Assembly (NCBI GenBank): GCA_009773455.1
Contig: WSXU01000001.1
Span: 374,073 to 438,072 of the forward strand
Source of the DNA: Bacteroidota bacterium
GTDB lineage: Bacteria > Bacteroidota > Bacteroidia > Bacteroidales > Lentimicrobiaceae
Reading direction: 5' to 3'
Length of the DNA stretch: 64,000 nucleotides
The position numbers and the translations under genes were made by a program. Below are positions 54,814-63,890 of the stretch, in pieces; position 1 is the stretch's first letter; every line of letters starts with the position of its first letter. The notes beneath the pieces were generated by a model that worked only from the letters and a program-made list of their open reading frames with translations, was not told where the DNA came from and made no database searches.

Positions 54814-57663
54814 TTACTTCACAACCGGATTTCCCTCAATATCAACCAACAATGGTTCACCCAGGCCGGCATCCTTTAAGCGGTCGAACTGGGTACGGGC
54901 ATCACCCACCACTACATAAACCATCTTTTCGGGCCGGATATACCTGCTGTAAAGCGCCTTTGCTTCATCAAGGGTGATTTTATCTGCTTTCATCTCTTCC
55001 TGTTTGATAAAATCGAGCGGCAGGTTAAAACTGCTGATTTCCTGAAGCATTCCCATCAGGCTGTTGATGGTTTCGAACTTGCCGGCGTTTGAACGTATGG
55101 TCGCATTGCGTGTAATTTCCAACTCTTCGGCCGTATATTCGGTTCCATAGCTGGTCAGAATCTCATTGAAGAGTTTTACCGACTCCAGGGTAAATTTGGA
55201 CTGTACACTCGAACTTGCCACGAAAGGCCCGGGAACAGCACGCGGCATAAAGAAAGAATATGCTCCATAGGTGTAACCTTTTTCAAGCCTGAGTACTTCA
55301 AAAAGTTTAGAACCCGATCCGTCACCCAATTTGTAGTTGACAAAAGTGGCCGGAAAGTAATCCGGATTATTCCGGGCCATAGCGAGCGAACCAATCATCA
55401 GAACCGATTGTTTGGCATCCGGCACATCAACAAAACAGATCTGTGCTTTTTCAGGAGCTTTCGGCAGATTGTATTGCGGAAATTCAACTTTAACGGGTGA
55501 CCAGCTTTTTTCGACAGATTTCAGTGATTCAAACACACTTTCACGGGTAATGTCGCCGGCAATATGAAAACTTGCCACTGTTGGCGAGAAGTTGGCTTTA
55601 TGATATTGCTTCAGGTCTTCAAGTGTAATACTTTCAACAGATTTCAGTGTGCCGGTGGCCGGTTTTGAAAAGATATGGTTATCTCCATAAAGCATTTTAT
55701 AAAATACATTTCCGGCTATTGCGTTGGGATTTGCATTCCGTTGCTTGATGTTGCTGATGGCAGCCTGTTTCAGACGGTCGAACTCATTAACATCCCAACG
55801 GGGTTGTGTAATGATCTCTTCAACAATATCCAGAACGGCCTTATAATTTCTCGAAAGACAGTTGGCTGTAATGGTCATGTTCTCGGCACCGGTATTGATA
55901 TCAATGCTCGCACCCAACTGGCCGATGGCCTCTTCAAGCTCTTCAGGCGAATGTTTTGCAGTCCCTTCCATCAGAAGGTCTGAAAGCAGCCTGGCTACGC
56001 CGGGTTTGGCAGGATTTTCGCCAAGCTGACCACCCTTTAACCGTATGCTGAACTGGATCAAAGGCAACTCATGACTCTCGATTCCAAAGACTTTCATGTT
56101 GTTCCGGAGTGAAGACGTAAAAATATCCGGGGCATTGAGCAATGGTTTCTGACCAAGCGGTGGTTCGATGGTGCGATCAAAAGTACTGGGGGTTTTTTCA
56201 AAAGTATCCGCGGTTTCTTCAACACTTTCTGACTGAGAACCGGTTTCCTCAATTTTCTCCTCGATGATACTGGCAACCTCAGATCCAGTCAGGGCCAGTT
56301 CAGGACGGCCTTTGGGAACAAAACTGGTGGCAAGGGAATTGCGTCCTTTCAGGTAGGCGTTGTAGACCCGCATAATGTCATCCCTGGTCACGGCATTCAG
56401 CAAACGAACATCTTCCATCATTCGCGAAGGATCCCCGCCAAAAACATTGGCCTGTACCAGCTGGAATGATTTGCCGAGCAGACTTGAAATACCGTTATAG
56501 AATGAGGTCTCACGCAGGTTCTTGATACGCTGAAGATCCTGATCGGTGAACCCGTTGGCTTCAAACTGCCTGAAAGCTTCGTTGATCGCATCCTGGACAC
56601 TGTCAAGATCAACCCCTTCGAATGCACGGACAATGATGTTGAATTTACCGGCCAGTTCCATAGGGTTGTTGTACACGGAAACTTTCGGGGCAAGCTTCCT
56701 GTTTTCTACGATTTCCTTATACAGCGGAGCTTTCTTACCCTCTGAAAGCAGATCGGCCAGCACTTCCAGTGCATAGGAGTCGGGATGGTAATTTTCAACC
56801 GTGGGGAAAATCAGATTCAGCTCCGGAAGCTTTGCAAAATTGTCCTCGTGAAAAAGCCTCTTACTTGAAGAAAGAACAGCCGGCATTGGCTTCATGACTT
56901 CGGGTTTCGTCCTCGGCCTGAATTCGCCAAAATATTTTTGAACCAGCGCTTTGACTTCAGCTTCATTGAAATCGCCGGCAATGACCATGGTGGCATTGTT
57001 TACCGGGTAATACCTGTCATAAAATTCTTTCACATCATCGAGGGTAGCGGCCCTGATGTCTTCCATCGACCCTATGACCTGCCATGAATAGGGATGCGAT
57101 TTCCCGTATAAATTCATGTCAATCACATCACCGGTATGTCCATAAGGCTGATTGTCGACACGCTGGCGTTTCTCATTGATAACAATGTCCTTTTCGCGCT
57201 CCAGGGCACCCTGGGTTACAGTATTGATAAGAAAGCCCATACGGTCACTTTCCATCCACAGGATTTTCTCAAGGGCATCTTTTGGTACTACCTCATAGTA
57301 GACAGTTCCATCGTTCCAGGTTCCCCCGTTGAAAGTACCACCCAGATCATCTATTTTCTTGAAGAATTCTCCTTTGCCGACATTCTCTGAATTCTGGAAC
57401 AGCATATGTTCAAAAAAGTGGGCAAATCCGGTTTTGCCGGGCTTTTCACGGCTTGAGCCAACATGAAACAGGATGGCTACAGATACAATGGGGTCGGAAT
57501 GATCCTGATGCAGAACGACTTCAAGTCCATTGTCGAGTTTGTATTTTTTGAAGTCAACACGGAAACTTCCGGTTTCATTCTTCTGGGCATTGCCGCTCAG
57601 GTTGCCCAGTAGCAGTGAGCATGTCATCATTCCCATAGTAAGGATTTTGGATACTGGTTTCAT
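54814..57663 (-). CDS. M16 family zinc metallopeptidase (two-repeat pitrilysin/processing-peptidase type)
   Basis: A 949-residue exported protease with signal peptide ending near GNLSGNAQ. The first M16 half has the inverted zinc motif HFFEH at 82-86 with a downstream Glu in the DIVINEKRQR helix. The second half (from about residue 510, SLRNNMKVFGIESHELPLI) lacks HxxEH (MEGTAKHSPEE), as usual for the inactive partner half. The two halves are joined by a Thr/Glu-rich linker (SVEETADTFEKTPSTFD). It probably degrades peptides in the periplasm. It is monocistronic, with a bidirectional terminator downstream. Confidence 0.95.
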   Translation of the reverse strand: MKPVSKILTMGMMTCSLLLGNLSGNAQKNETGSFRVDFKKYKLDNGLEVVLHQDHSDPIVSVAILFHVGSSREKPGKTGFAHFFEHMLFQNSENVGKGEFFKKIDDLGGTFNGGTWNDGTVYYEVVPKDALEKILWMESDRMGFLINTVTQGALEREKDIVINEKRQRVDNQPYGHTGDVIDMNLYGKSHPYSWQVIGSMEDIRAATLDDVKEFYDRYYPVNNATMVIAGDFNEAEVKALVQKYFGEFRPRTKPEVMKPMPAVLSSSKRLFHEDNFAKLPELNLIFPTVENYHPDSYALEVLADLLSEGKKAPLYKEIVENRKLAPKVSVYNNPMELAGKFNIIVRAFEGVDLDSVQDAINEAFRQFEANGFTDQDLQRIKNLRETSFYNGISSLLGKSFQLVQANVFGGDPSRMMEDVRLLNAVTRDDIMRVYNAYLKGRNSLATSFVPKGRPELALTGSEVASIIEEKIEETGSQSESVEETADTFEKTPSTFDRTIEPPLGQKPLLNAPDIFTSSLRNNMKVFGIESHELPLIQFSIRLKGGQLGENPAKPGVARLLSDLLMEGTAKHSPEELEEAIGQLGASIDINTGAENMTITANCLSRNYKAVLDIVEEIITQPRWDVNEFDRLKQAAISNIKQRNANPNAIAGNVFYKMLYGDNHIFSKPATGTLKSVESITLEDLKQYHKANFSPTVASFHIAGDITRESVFESLKSVEKSWSPVKVEFPQYNLPKAPEKAQICFVDVPDAKQSVLMIGSLAMARNNPDYFPATFVNYKLGDGSGSKLFEVLRLEKGYTYGAYSFFMPRAVPGPFVASSSVQSKFTLESVKLFNEILTSYGTEYTAEELEITRNATIRSNAGKFETINSLMGMLQEISSFNLPLDFIKQEEMKADKITLDEAKALYSRYIRPEKMVYVVVGDARTQFDRLKDAGLGEPLLVDIEGNPVVK

Positions 57664-57736
57664 ATCGGTGAGTAATTGGTTTTCGACTTAATAAACACCG
57701 GACCATCAGAAAAACCGTCAGCCCCGGTCATTATTT

Positions 57737-58999
57737 CTACCATTCAACGTGTGCTCGTTTAACAGGCATGGTCATGCAACGGCACCCTCCACCGCCCCTC
57801 GACAATTCAGCCCCTTCAATGGTAATCACGCATTTTTCACTGGAAGAAATATCTGTTTTCCCCTTGATGATATCAATGGCTTTATAGATGGCAAAACCAT
57901 GCCTGTCCATCTCTTCAAGGGTATTCACATTGCGTCCGTATCCCATGACTTTGCCCGGTGCGATGGCGAAAAAATTGGCTCCGCTGTGCCACTGTTCCCG
58001 CTCCTGTGTAACAATATCGCGCGAACCGCCGCAATTGATGGTCTTTATGTCCATGCCCAGGCTTCGCAAAGCGGAAGGGATGTTCAGTACTTCGCAGATT
58101 TTTACTTTACCATTGTCAATGGTAATATGAATGGTCAGGAACCGGCTGAGGTGCATGATCAGAGGCTCATAAATCATACACAGATCACGGTCGAGAAAGG
58201 TAAATACCATGTCGAGGTGAATGAAAGATTCAGGCTCGTAGGGCAGTTCCTGGACGATGATGTGCTTTACAGTTTTGTCTTTTTTAAACTGATCAACAAG
58301 GAAATCAATCCCTTTGGGTGTGGTTCGCGATCCTGTTCCGACAAGGATGATGTCTTCGCGTGCCACCAGGAAATCACCGCCCTCGTAACTGAAATCGCGG
58401 CACATGTGCCTGCTGGATGAAGGATTGACGGTCTGTGTATTGAAGGAAGGGTGATAATCGAAAATGGATTCCATGATGATGGACTCTCTGTCGCGGACAC
58501 GGCTGGCCATTTTGCTGATGAAAACCTGATCGCCTATGGCAATGGAAGCATCCCTTGTAAAAAAGAAATTATGCAGAGGTTCAAGTTCAAACCGTTCCTT
58601 GCTCAGGAACCTTGACAGATTATCGCGTTCAAGTTCAACGCCTTCGATGAATGCTCCGGTCAGGGTTTCAGGATCCATGTCGAGCAATACATCGCGGATA
58701 CTGTCGACCTTTTCATGATCGGCTATCCGGTTGACGAGTCCTGTTTTCACCTTATCGTTATGCAGAATGTCGCGGAGCAGATCGCGCACCTGGAAGGTCC
58801 TGGTAATTTTATCAAGCACACCGCTAAACTGGCTGTATTCGTTTCCTGCCACACTGAGGTTCAGAATATCACTGTACAAGGCTTTCTGAACGGTATTCGG
58901 GGTCATGTTTTCAACCTCACTCCCCGGTGTATGCAGAATAACACCTTCCAGTACCCCGATCTCAGAATTAATCCCGATGTTGATTTTTTCCCTGTTCAT
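57737..58999 (-). CDS. arcA: Arginine deiminase
   Basis: A 420-residue guanidino-group hydrolase that converts arginine to citrulline and ammonia. The family sites are FFFTRDASIAIGD, EGGDFLVA, HLDMVFTFLD with the catalytic His, and the nucleophilic Cys in GGGGCRCMTMPVKR about 15 residues from the end. The length matches bacterial ArcA. No ornithine carbamoyltransferase or carbamate kinase is nearby, so it is not in a classical arc operon. The start at 58999 directly abuts the queG stop; a -7 box lies within the queG 3' end. Confidence 0.95.
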   Translation of the reverse strand: MNREKINIGINSEIGVLEGVILHTPGSEVENMTPNTVQKALYSDILNLSVAGNEYSQFSGVLDKITRTFQVRDLLRDILHNDKVKTGLVNRIADHEKVDSIRDVLLDMDPETLTGAFIEGVELERDNLSRFLSKERFELEPLHNFFFTRDASIAIGDQVFISKMASRVRDRESIIMESIFDYHPSFNTQTVNPSSSRHMCRDFSYEGGDFLVAREDIILVGTGSRTTPKGIDFLVDQFKKDKTVKHIIVQELPYEPESFIHLDMVFTFLDRDLCMIYEPLIMHLSRFLTIHITIDNGKVKICEVLNIPSALRSLGMDIKTINCGGSRDIVTQEREQWHSGANFFAIAPGKVMGYGRNVNTLEEMDRHGFAIYKAIDIIKGKTDISSSEKCVITIEGAELSRGGGGCRCMTMPVKRAHVEW

Positions 59000-59941
59000 T
59001 TATTCCTTTTCAAAATCGCTGACAAAGCTAATGCTATTTTTTAGTTTCATGAAGCCGGCCCGCATCAGTGGTGATCTGCCAAATAATTTCGTGAATGTGA
59101 GTTTTTCCATATTCATCCACTCATCTCTGTTCCATTCCATCCATTTCCCGCTTGGATGGAAGGCCGTTTCATTGCCTGCAATGGAAAACCGGTTCCAGGG
59201 ACAAACATCCTGGCAGATGTCGCAACCGAAGACCCATCCTTCCATCCGGCTTTTAAACTCTTCCGGAACAGACTCCTTCAGTTCTATGGTCAGGTAGGAG
59301 ATGCACTTTGACGCATCAAGCTGTCTTGGACCGGTAATGGCGCCTGTGGGGCAGGCATCGGAACAACGGGTGCAGTCGCCGCAGTAGTTTCCGCCAAACG
59401 GACTGTCGTATTCAAGTTCCAGATCGGTGATTATTTCAGCCAGAAAGAAAAAAGAACCATTGCGCCGGCTGATCAGCATGGTATTTTTTCCGATCCACCC
59501 TATTCCGGCATTGACTGCCCATGCACGTTCGAGAACCGGCGCCGAATCAACAAAAATCCGGTAATTGATACTGCCGGCCTCGGCTTCCAGCCTGTTGGTC
59601 AGCAAACGGAGCTTTTCTTTGATCACATGGTGGTAATCGCTGCCCCATGCATATTTTGATACTTTCAGCGGAGTTTTGTAATTGCCCGGGGTTGGCGGAA
59701 AATAACTGATCATCAGCGAGATTACCGATTTTGCGCCATCAACCAGTAATCTTGGATCGAGGCGCTTGTCGAAATGGTTTTCCATCCAGGCCATCTCTCC
59801 GTGTCTCTTTTCTTTCAACCATTGCTCCAGGCGGGGAGCTTCCTCATCAAGTCGTCTGGCCCTGCTTACACCACAAAAAGAAAATCCAAGCTCTGTGGCC
59901 AGTTGCCTGATCATCCTGGTATGGTTTTCCTGTTGATTCAT
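59000..59941 (-). CDS. queG: Epoxyqueuosine reductase
   Basis: A 313-residue cobalamin- and iron-sulfur-dependent enzyme doing the last step of queuosine tRNA modification. Two ferredoxin-type 4Fe-4S motifs are seen: CGDCTRCSDACPTGAI and CDICQDVCPWN. They follow the DUF1730 region with KYAWGSDYHHVIKEKL and FVDSAPVLERAWAVNAGIGWIGKN. The length is at the lower end for the family, as the HEAT-repeat tail is absent. It lies between ruvB and the arginine deiminase gene on the same strand. Confidence 0.96.
   Translation of the reverse strand: MNQQENHTRMIRQLATELGFSFCGVSRARRLDEEAPRLEQWLKEKRHGEMAWMENHFDKRLDPRLLVDGAKSVISLMISYFPPTPGNYKTPLKVSKYAWGSDYHHVIKEKLRLLTNRLEAEAGSINYRIFVDSAPVLERAWAVNAGIGWIGKNTMLISRRNGSFFFLAEIITDLELEYDSPFGGNYCGDCTRCSDACPTGAITGPRQLDASKCISYLTIELKESVPEEFKSRMEGWVFGCDICQDVCPWNRFSIAGNETAFHPSGKWMEWNRDEWMNMEKLTFTKLFGRSPLMRAGFMKLKNSISFVSDFEKE
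59023..59030 (-). promoter_or_regulatory. -7 promoter box of the arginine deiminase gene
   Basis: The minus strand reads TAGCTTTG, a consensus match, 23 bp upstream of the ATG at 58999 and inside the end of queG. It would let arginine deiminase be expressed independently. Confidence 0.5.
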
Positions 59942-60034
59942 AAGGAGTATGCTAAAGAAAATGAGTGGTTGAATTCTTCCGGAATCCGGAATTCAGATTT
60001 AATCCGGGCAATTACACCTGACATGCCTGGCTTT

Positions 60035-61057
60035 TCAGAAAAGTTCAGACTGGTTTCCGGGCTTGAATTTACCCAGGTGCGAATATGCCAGGGGTGTCAC
60101 CTCCCTGCCTCGCGGAGTCCGCATCAGGTAGCCTTCCATAATGAGGAAAGGTTCATATACTTCCTCTATGGTTCCCGGATCTTCACCCACAGCAGTGGCA
60201 ATGGTTGTGAGTCCTACCGGACCTCCCTTAAATTTGTCGATGATGGTGGTGAGTATTTTATTATCCATCTCATCCAGTCCGTTTTTGTCAACATTCAGGG
60301 CAGCGAGTGAATACTGTGATATGGCAAGATCGATGTTTCCGTTGCCTTTGATCTGGGCAAAATCGCGCACCCTGCGCAGCAGAAGGTTTGCTATTCGGGG
60401 GGTTCCACGACTGCGCCGGGCAAGTTCAGAAGCAGCATCGTTGGTGATGTCGACCCTGAGTATGCCGGCAGAACGCCTGATGATTTTTTCAAGGGTTTCT
60501 GCATCATAATAGGCCAGGCGGGAATTGATTCCAAATCTTGAACGAAGCGGCGCTGTAAGTAAACCTGACCGGGTTGTAGCCCCGATCAGCGTAAACGGGT
60601 TTAATGTGATCTGAACACTTCGTGCGTTCGGACCTGTTTCAATCATAATATCGATGCGGTAATCTTCCATGGCAGAGTAAAGATATTCCTCCACCACCGG
60701 GCTAAGCCTGTGAATTTCATCGATAAAAAGAACATCGTTGGGTTCAAGGTTGGTAAGCAATCCTGCCAGATCTCCGGGCTTATCGAGCACGGGACCTGAG
60801 GTAATGCGGATATTCACACCCAGTTCGTTTGCTATGATGTGTGAAAGTGTGGTTTTCCCAAGTCCAGGCGGGCCATGCAAAAGGACATGGTCAAGCGATT
60901 CACCCCTTAACTTTGCCGCCTGAACAAAAACCCTCAGATTTTCAACCACCCCGGGCTGACCAGAAAAATCAGTGAAATCGGAAGGCCGTAAAACCTTTTC
61001 GATTTCCTTTTCGGCCGGGCTCAGATGCTCGCTGCCGGCATCAAGGTTTTGGTTCAT
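60035..61057 (-). CDS. ruvB: Holliday junction branch migration ATPase RuvB
   Basis: A 340-residue AAA+ motor acting with RuvA on Holliday junctions. It shows [19 protein letters not shown], Walker [16 protein letters not shown], Walker [11 protein letters not shown], sensor [21 protein letters not shown] and the C-terminal winged helix ending in [13 protein letters not shown]. The chosen start (MNQNLDAGS) is supported by a consensus -7 box at 61076-61083 that lies inside the longer frame beginning at 61117. queG follows after 93 bp. Confidence 0.97.
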   Translation of the reverse strand: MNQNLDAGSEHLSPAEKEIEKVLRPSDFTDFSGQPGVVENLRVFVQAAKLRGESLDHVLLHGPPGLGKTTLSHIIANELGVNIRITSGPVLDKPGDLAGLLTNLEPNDVLFIDEIHRLSPVVEEYLYSAMEDYRIDIMIETGPNARSVQITLNPFTLIGATTRSGLLTAPLRSRFGINSRLAYYDAETLEKIIRRSAGILRVDITNDAASELARRSRGTPRIANLLLRRVRDFAQIKGNGNIDLAISQYSLAALNVDKNGLDEMDNKILTTIIDKFKGGPVGLTTIATAVGEDPGTIEEVYEPFLIMEGYLMRTPRGREVTPLAYSHLGKFKPGNQSELF

Positions 61058-61075
61058 AAACTGATAATTGGAAAG

Positions 61076-61083
61076 CAAAGGTA
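61076..61083 (-). promoter_or_regulatory. -7 promoter box of ruvB
   Basis: The minus strand reads TACCTTTG, an exact match, 18 bp upstream of the ATG at 61057, implying a short leader. Confidence 0.65.
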
Positions 61084-61335
61084 ATAAAATCGGACAAGCA
61101 GACCCTGTTAACTTCAACGGAAAGATTGCTTGTAACCTCCACAGAAACAGTATCTGCTTGCTTTAACAACTGCCTGTATGCCGGGTTCTGATTCCAAGAT
61201 TCATCATTATTTTTCTATGGAAAACCGGAATTCAAAACTGGTTTGCTCATCCGAAAACTAAAGCAGTACTATAAGTCCTGTTTATATTGAAATATTTAAT
61301 AAATTAGCAATCTGTAACCTAAATACCAAAGCGCC

Positions 61336-62187
61336 ATGAAAGACATTCTTGTTGCCATCGATTTCTCGAAGGGCTCGCTTCATGCCCTGGATTACGCTAT
61401 AGAATTCGCCAATCACGTTAAGAGTAATGTGATCATGGTGTGGGTTGACAGCCATATAAATCATGATTTCACTTTTTCCTCCGAAGGGAATGAATTCCGT
61501 GATGAAGCCAACAAGAATCTTGATGAAATCATGAAAGCCAACAAGGGCAGACTGAAACACGGAAAGCTCACTTTCAAACTCCGGAAAGGGAAAGTATATC
61601 AGGAAATTGCAACGCAGGCAAGGTTAACCGATGCCTCATTGATTATTGCCGGCACCCATGGTGTTACAGGCTATGAAGAATTCTGGATCGGGAGTAATGC
61701 ATACAGAATTGTCTCCTATGCCCCCTGTCCTGTGATCACGGTAAGGCATGATTTTGAAATCAAACCGGCCGGAATTACCAGTATCATACTGCCTGTTGAC
61801 AGCACCCTGGACACACGGCAGAAAGTTCCCATCACTGTTCAGATTGCCAAAGCGTTCGGCGCTGACGTTCATCTTCTGACCCTTTACACCACCACCATAA
61901 AAGTAATGCAACGGAAAGTTGATAATTCTGCCAGGCAGGTTCAGAAATTCCTGGAGGAAGCGGGTGTAAATTATAGTACCGAAAGCATGATGGCAGATAA
62001 CATTACAAATGCTGCCATAGAATATGCCGGAAGGGTTGATGCCGATCTGATCGCCATTATGACTGAACAGGAGACAACAGCCTCCAACATATTGTTAGGC
62101 CCTTTTGCACAGCAAATGGTAAATTATTCCCCGGTTCCCGTGCTTAGTATTCAACCCAAGGAAATAATTGCCATCTCAACCCGTTAA
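61336..62187 (+). CDS. Universal stress protein with two UspA domains
   Basis: A 283-residue cytosolic protein of two tandem UspA domains (about 1-140 and 150-283). The first has the ATP-binding pattern IIAGTHGVTGYEEFWIGSNA and later APCPVITVR (GxxG-x9-GS type). The second ends in LLGPFAQQMVNYSPVPVLSI, with a weaker nucleotide loop. Tandem-domain members often act as ATP-dependent stress or starvation regulators. It has the same length and layout as the protein at 62848, so the two are paralogues flanking a SPOR-domain gene. Confidence 0.93.
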   Translation: MKDILVAIDFSKGSLHALDYAIEFANHVKSNVIMVWVDSHINHDFTFSSEGNEFRDEANKNLDEIMKANKGRLKHGKLTFKLRKGKVYQEIATQARLTDASLIIAGTHGVTGYEEFWIGSNAYRIVSYAPCPVITVRHDFEIKPAGITSIILPVDSTLDTRQKVPITVQIAKAFGADVHLLTLYTTTIKVMQRKVDNSARQVQKFLEEAGVNYSTESMMADNITNAAIEYAGRVDADLIAIMTEQETTASNILLGPFAQQMVNYSPVPVLSIQPKEIIAISTR

Positions 62188-62193
62188 TAGCCA

Positions 62194-62601
62194 ATGAAGC
62201 GTCTTCTTTATAGTATTTTCTTATTGGTTTTGGGGTGCAGCGCCTATGCCCAGGTTGCAGGTGAAAATATTGTCGCTGATCCGGAAATCAACCGGTTGGT
62301 TGAAAAACACATTTACCTTAACCAGCATATGAGTACGCTTGATGGCTGGCGGGTCCAGATATTTTTCGATTCAGGTGCCAATTCCAAAAAAAGGGCAACC
62401 GACATTCTGAACCGATTTAATAACCAATATATCGATTCAAAAGCCTATTTGTCATTTAAAGAACCCTATTACAGGGTCAGGGTGGGAGATTTCCGTACCC
62501 GGCTCGAAGCGGAGGGTTTTATGAAAACAATACAGGCAGAATACCCTAATGCTTTTGCTACTGCTGATAAAATCAATCCCCCTCCTCCTGAAAAAAACTG
62601 A
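62194..62601 (+). CDS. Small exported SPOR-domain protein
   Basis: A 135-residue protein with signal peptide MKRLLYSIFLLVLGCSAYAQ; the Cys in LGCSAY could alternatively be lipidated. Residues about 45-130 form a SPOR domain (GWRVQIFFDSGANSKKRA, PYYRVRVGDFRTRLEAEGF), which binds glycan strands lacking stem peptides at division sites. A proline-rich end (NPPPPEKN) follows. It lies 6 bp after the first universal stress gene and is probably co-transcribed with it. Confidence 0.87.
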   Translation: MKRLLYSIFLLVLGCSAYAQVAGENIVADPEINRLVEKHIYLNQHMSTLDGWRVQIFFDSGANSKKRATDILNRFNNQYIDSKAYLSFKEPYYRVRVGDFRTRLEAEGFMKTIQAEYPNAFATADKINPPPPEKN

Positions 62602-62847
62602 CCTTTCTGCCCAAACGTAGTAAAACGAAGCATTCTGATTACGTGCGATAACCGGTTCTGAAAATATACAATCATCGGGTTGAATTATCTTCAGTATTGG
62701 TTTTGCTTTAAAGGATAATTCTGTGAAAAAGGAATAAACTATGGTGAAGCCCGGGTGTATTTTTTTTGCCGGATTATCAGAAGACACAGAATTTTTTTAT
62801 ATTAGCTGAACCAAATACACTGTAATACCACCAAAAACAGGCCAGTC

Positions 62848-63699
62848 ATGAAAACGATCATCTCAGCAATCGATTTTTCCGATTGCTCCATCAACGCCCT
62901 CGAGCACGCGGTAAGCATAGCAAAGAGTTCCGGTTCGGATCTTCTGATGCTTTGGGTGAATAACCCTTATACAACAAAAACCATTCTGTCGTCAGATATG
63001 TCAGACGATCTTGTTGAAGAGGTCGAACATCAGTTTACCAGGCTGATCAGTAAATACGGGCCGGAACTAAAGGATTCCAAAATAGATTATATCATCAGGG
63101 AAGGTAAAGTTTATAAAGAGGTCGTAAATCAGGCAAGGGAATCCGAAGCATGGCTGATCGTTGCCGGCACCCATGGATCTTCAGGGTTTGAAGAACTCTG
63201 GATGGGTAGCAATGCCAACAGGATTGTAACCTCTGCACCCTGTCCGATCATTACAATTCGCTCAGGCATTGAAATCAGCCGGAACCTCGAAAAGATCGTT
63301 ATGCCCATGGACAGCACCATGGAGACAAGACAAAAGGTGCCTTTTACCTGCGAACTGGCCCAGGCCTTTGATGCTGAAGTTCATGTTCTGGCGGTGTACA
63401 CGACTATTGTGGATGACGTACGCGGGAGGGTATTGAGTTACGCAAAACAGGCAGCGAAATACCTGAAGGAAAACGGCGTAAAACATCAGATTGTTGAAGT
63501 TGAAGCTGAAAACCTGAGTACCACCACCATTGAATACGCAAAAAAGATTGATGCCAACCTCATTTCAATCATGACTGAACAGGAAAAAACAGCCATCAAT
63601 CTCTGGCTTGGCCCGTATGCCCAGCAAATGGTGCACCATTCACCTATTCCTGTCTTAAGTATTCACCCGAAAGAAATTCTGATTTCGATGGGGTATTGA
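62848..63699 (+). CDS. Universal stress protein with two UspA domains (paralogue)
   Basis: A 283-residue twin of the protein at 61336. Shared landmarks are AIDFSDCSINALEHA, IVAGTHGSSGFEELWMGSNA, the DSTMETRQKVPFTCELAQAF segment after the first domain, and LWLGPYAQQMVHHSPIPVLSI at the end. An intergenic gap of 246 bp separates it from the SPOR gene. The pair appears to come from an old gene duplication. It is followed by heptad repeats and a terminator. Confidence 0.93.
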   Translation: MKTIISAIDFSDCSINALEHAVSIAKSSGSDLLMLWVNNPYTTKTILSSDMSDDLVEEVEHQFTRLISKYGPELKDSKIDYIIREGKVYKEVVNQARESEAWLIVAGTHGSSGFEELWMGSNANRIVTSAPCPIITIRSGIEISRNLEKIVMPMDSTMETRQKVPFTCELAQAFDAEVHVLAVYTTIVDDVRGRVLSYAKQAAKYLKENGVKHQIVEVEAENLSTTTIEYAKKIDANLISIMTEQEKTAINLWLGPYAQQMVHHSPIPVLSIHPKEILISMGY

Positions 63700-63705
63700 G
63701 GCAAG

Positions 63706-63733
63706 ATAAAAGTCTAAAGTCTAAAGCTCAAAG
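63706..63733 (-). repeat. Four heptads of the CTTTNNA family (inverted orientation)
   Basis: The plus strand reads ATAAAAG, TCTAAAG, TCTAAAG, CTCAAAG, the reverse complement of the CTTTNNA-type heptads seen at 13012-13053. It starts 6 bp after the stop of the second universal stress gene. Confidence 0.7.
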
Positions 63734-63747
63734 TCTGAAATAAAATT

Positions 63748-63781
63748 AAAATCCCCGGTTGAATGATCAACCGGGGATTTT
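63748..63781. terminator. Bidirectional intrinsic terminator
   Basis: AAAATCCCCGGTTGA and TCAACCGGGGATTTT pair perfectly over 15 bp with a 4-base ATGA loop, between the convergent stress protein and aldolase genes. The A/T ends provide a U run in either direction. Confidence 0.9.
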
Positions 63782-63856
63782 CAATGAACAGAATACAGTA
63801 GTGCTTTTCTGTGAAATAGTAAAAAAGTTAAAAACTCAAACTCAGCCAGAATTCCT

Positions 63857-63884
63857 CTTTTAACTTTTTACTTTTTACTTTTTA
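63857..63884 (+). repeat. Four heptads of the CTTTNNA family
   Basis: CTTTTAA followed by CTTTTTA three times, ending 6 bp before the aldolase stop codon. Same unit as at 13019-13039, where CTTTTTA is also repeated three times. Confidence 0.75.
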
Positions 63885-63890
63885 CTTGAC

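Noticed and set aside
57749-58420. 223-residue open frame opposite the arginine deiminase gene
   Set aside because: Fully contained in a well-supported gene on the other strand; composition is that of an antisense frame.
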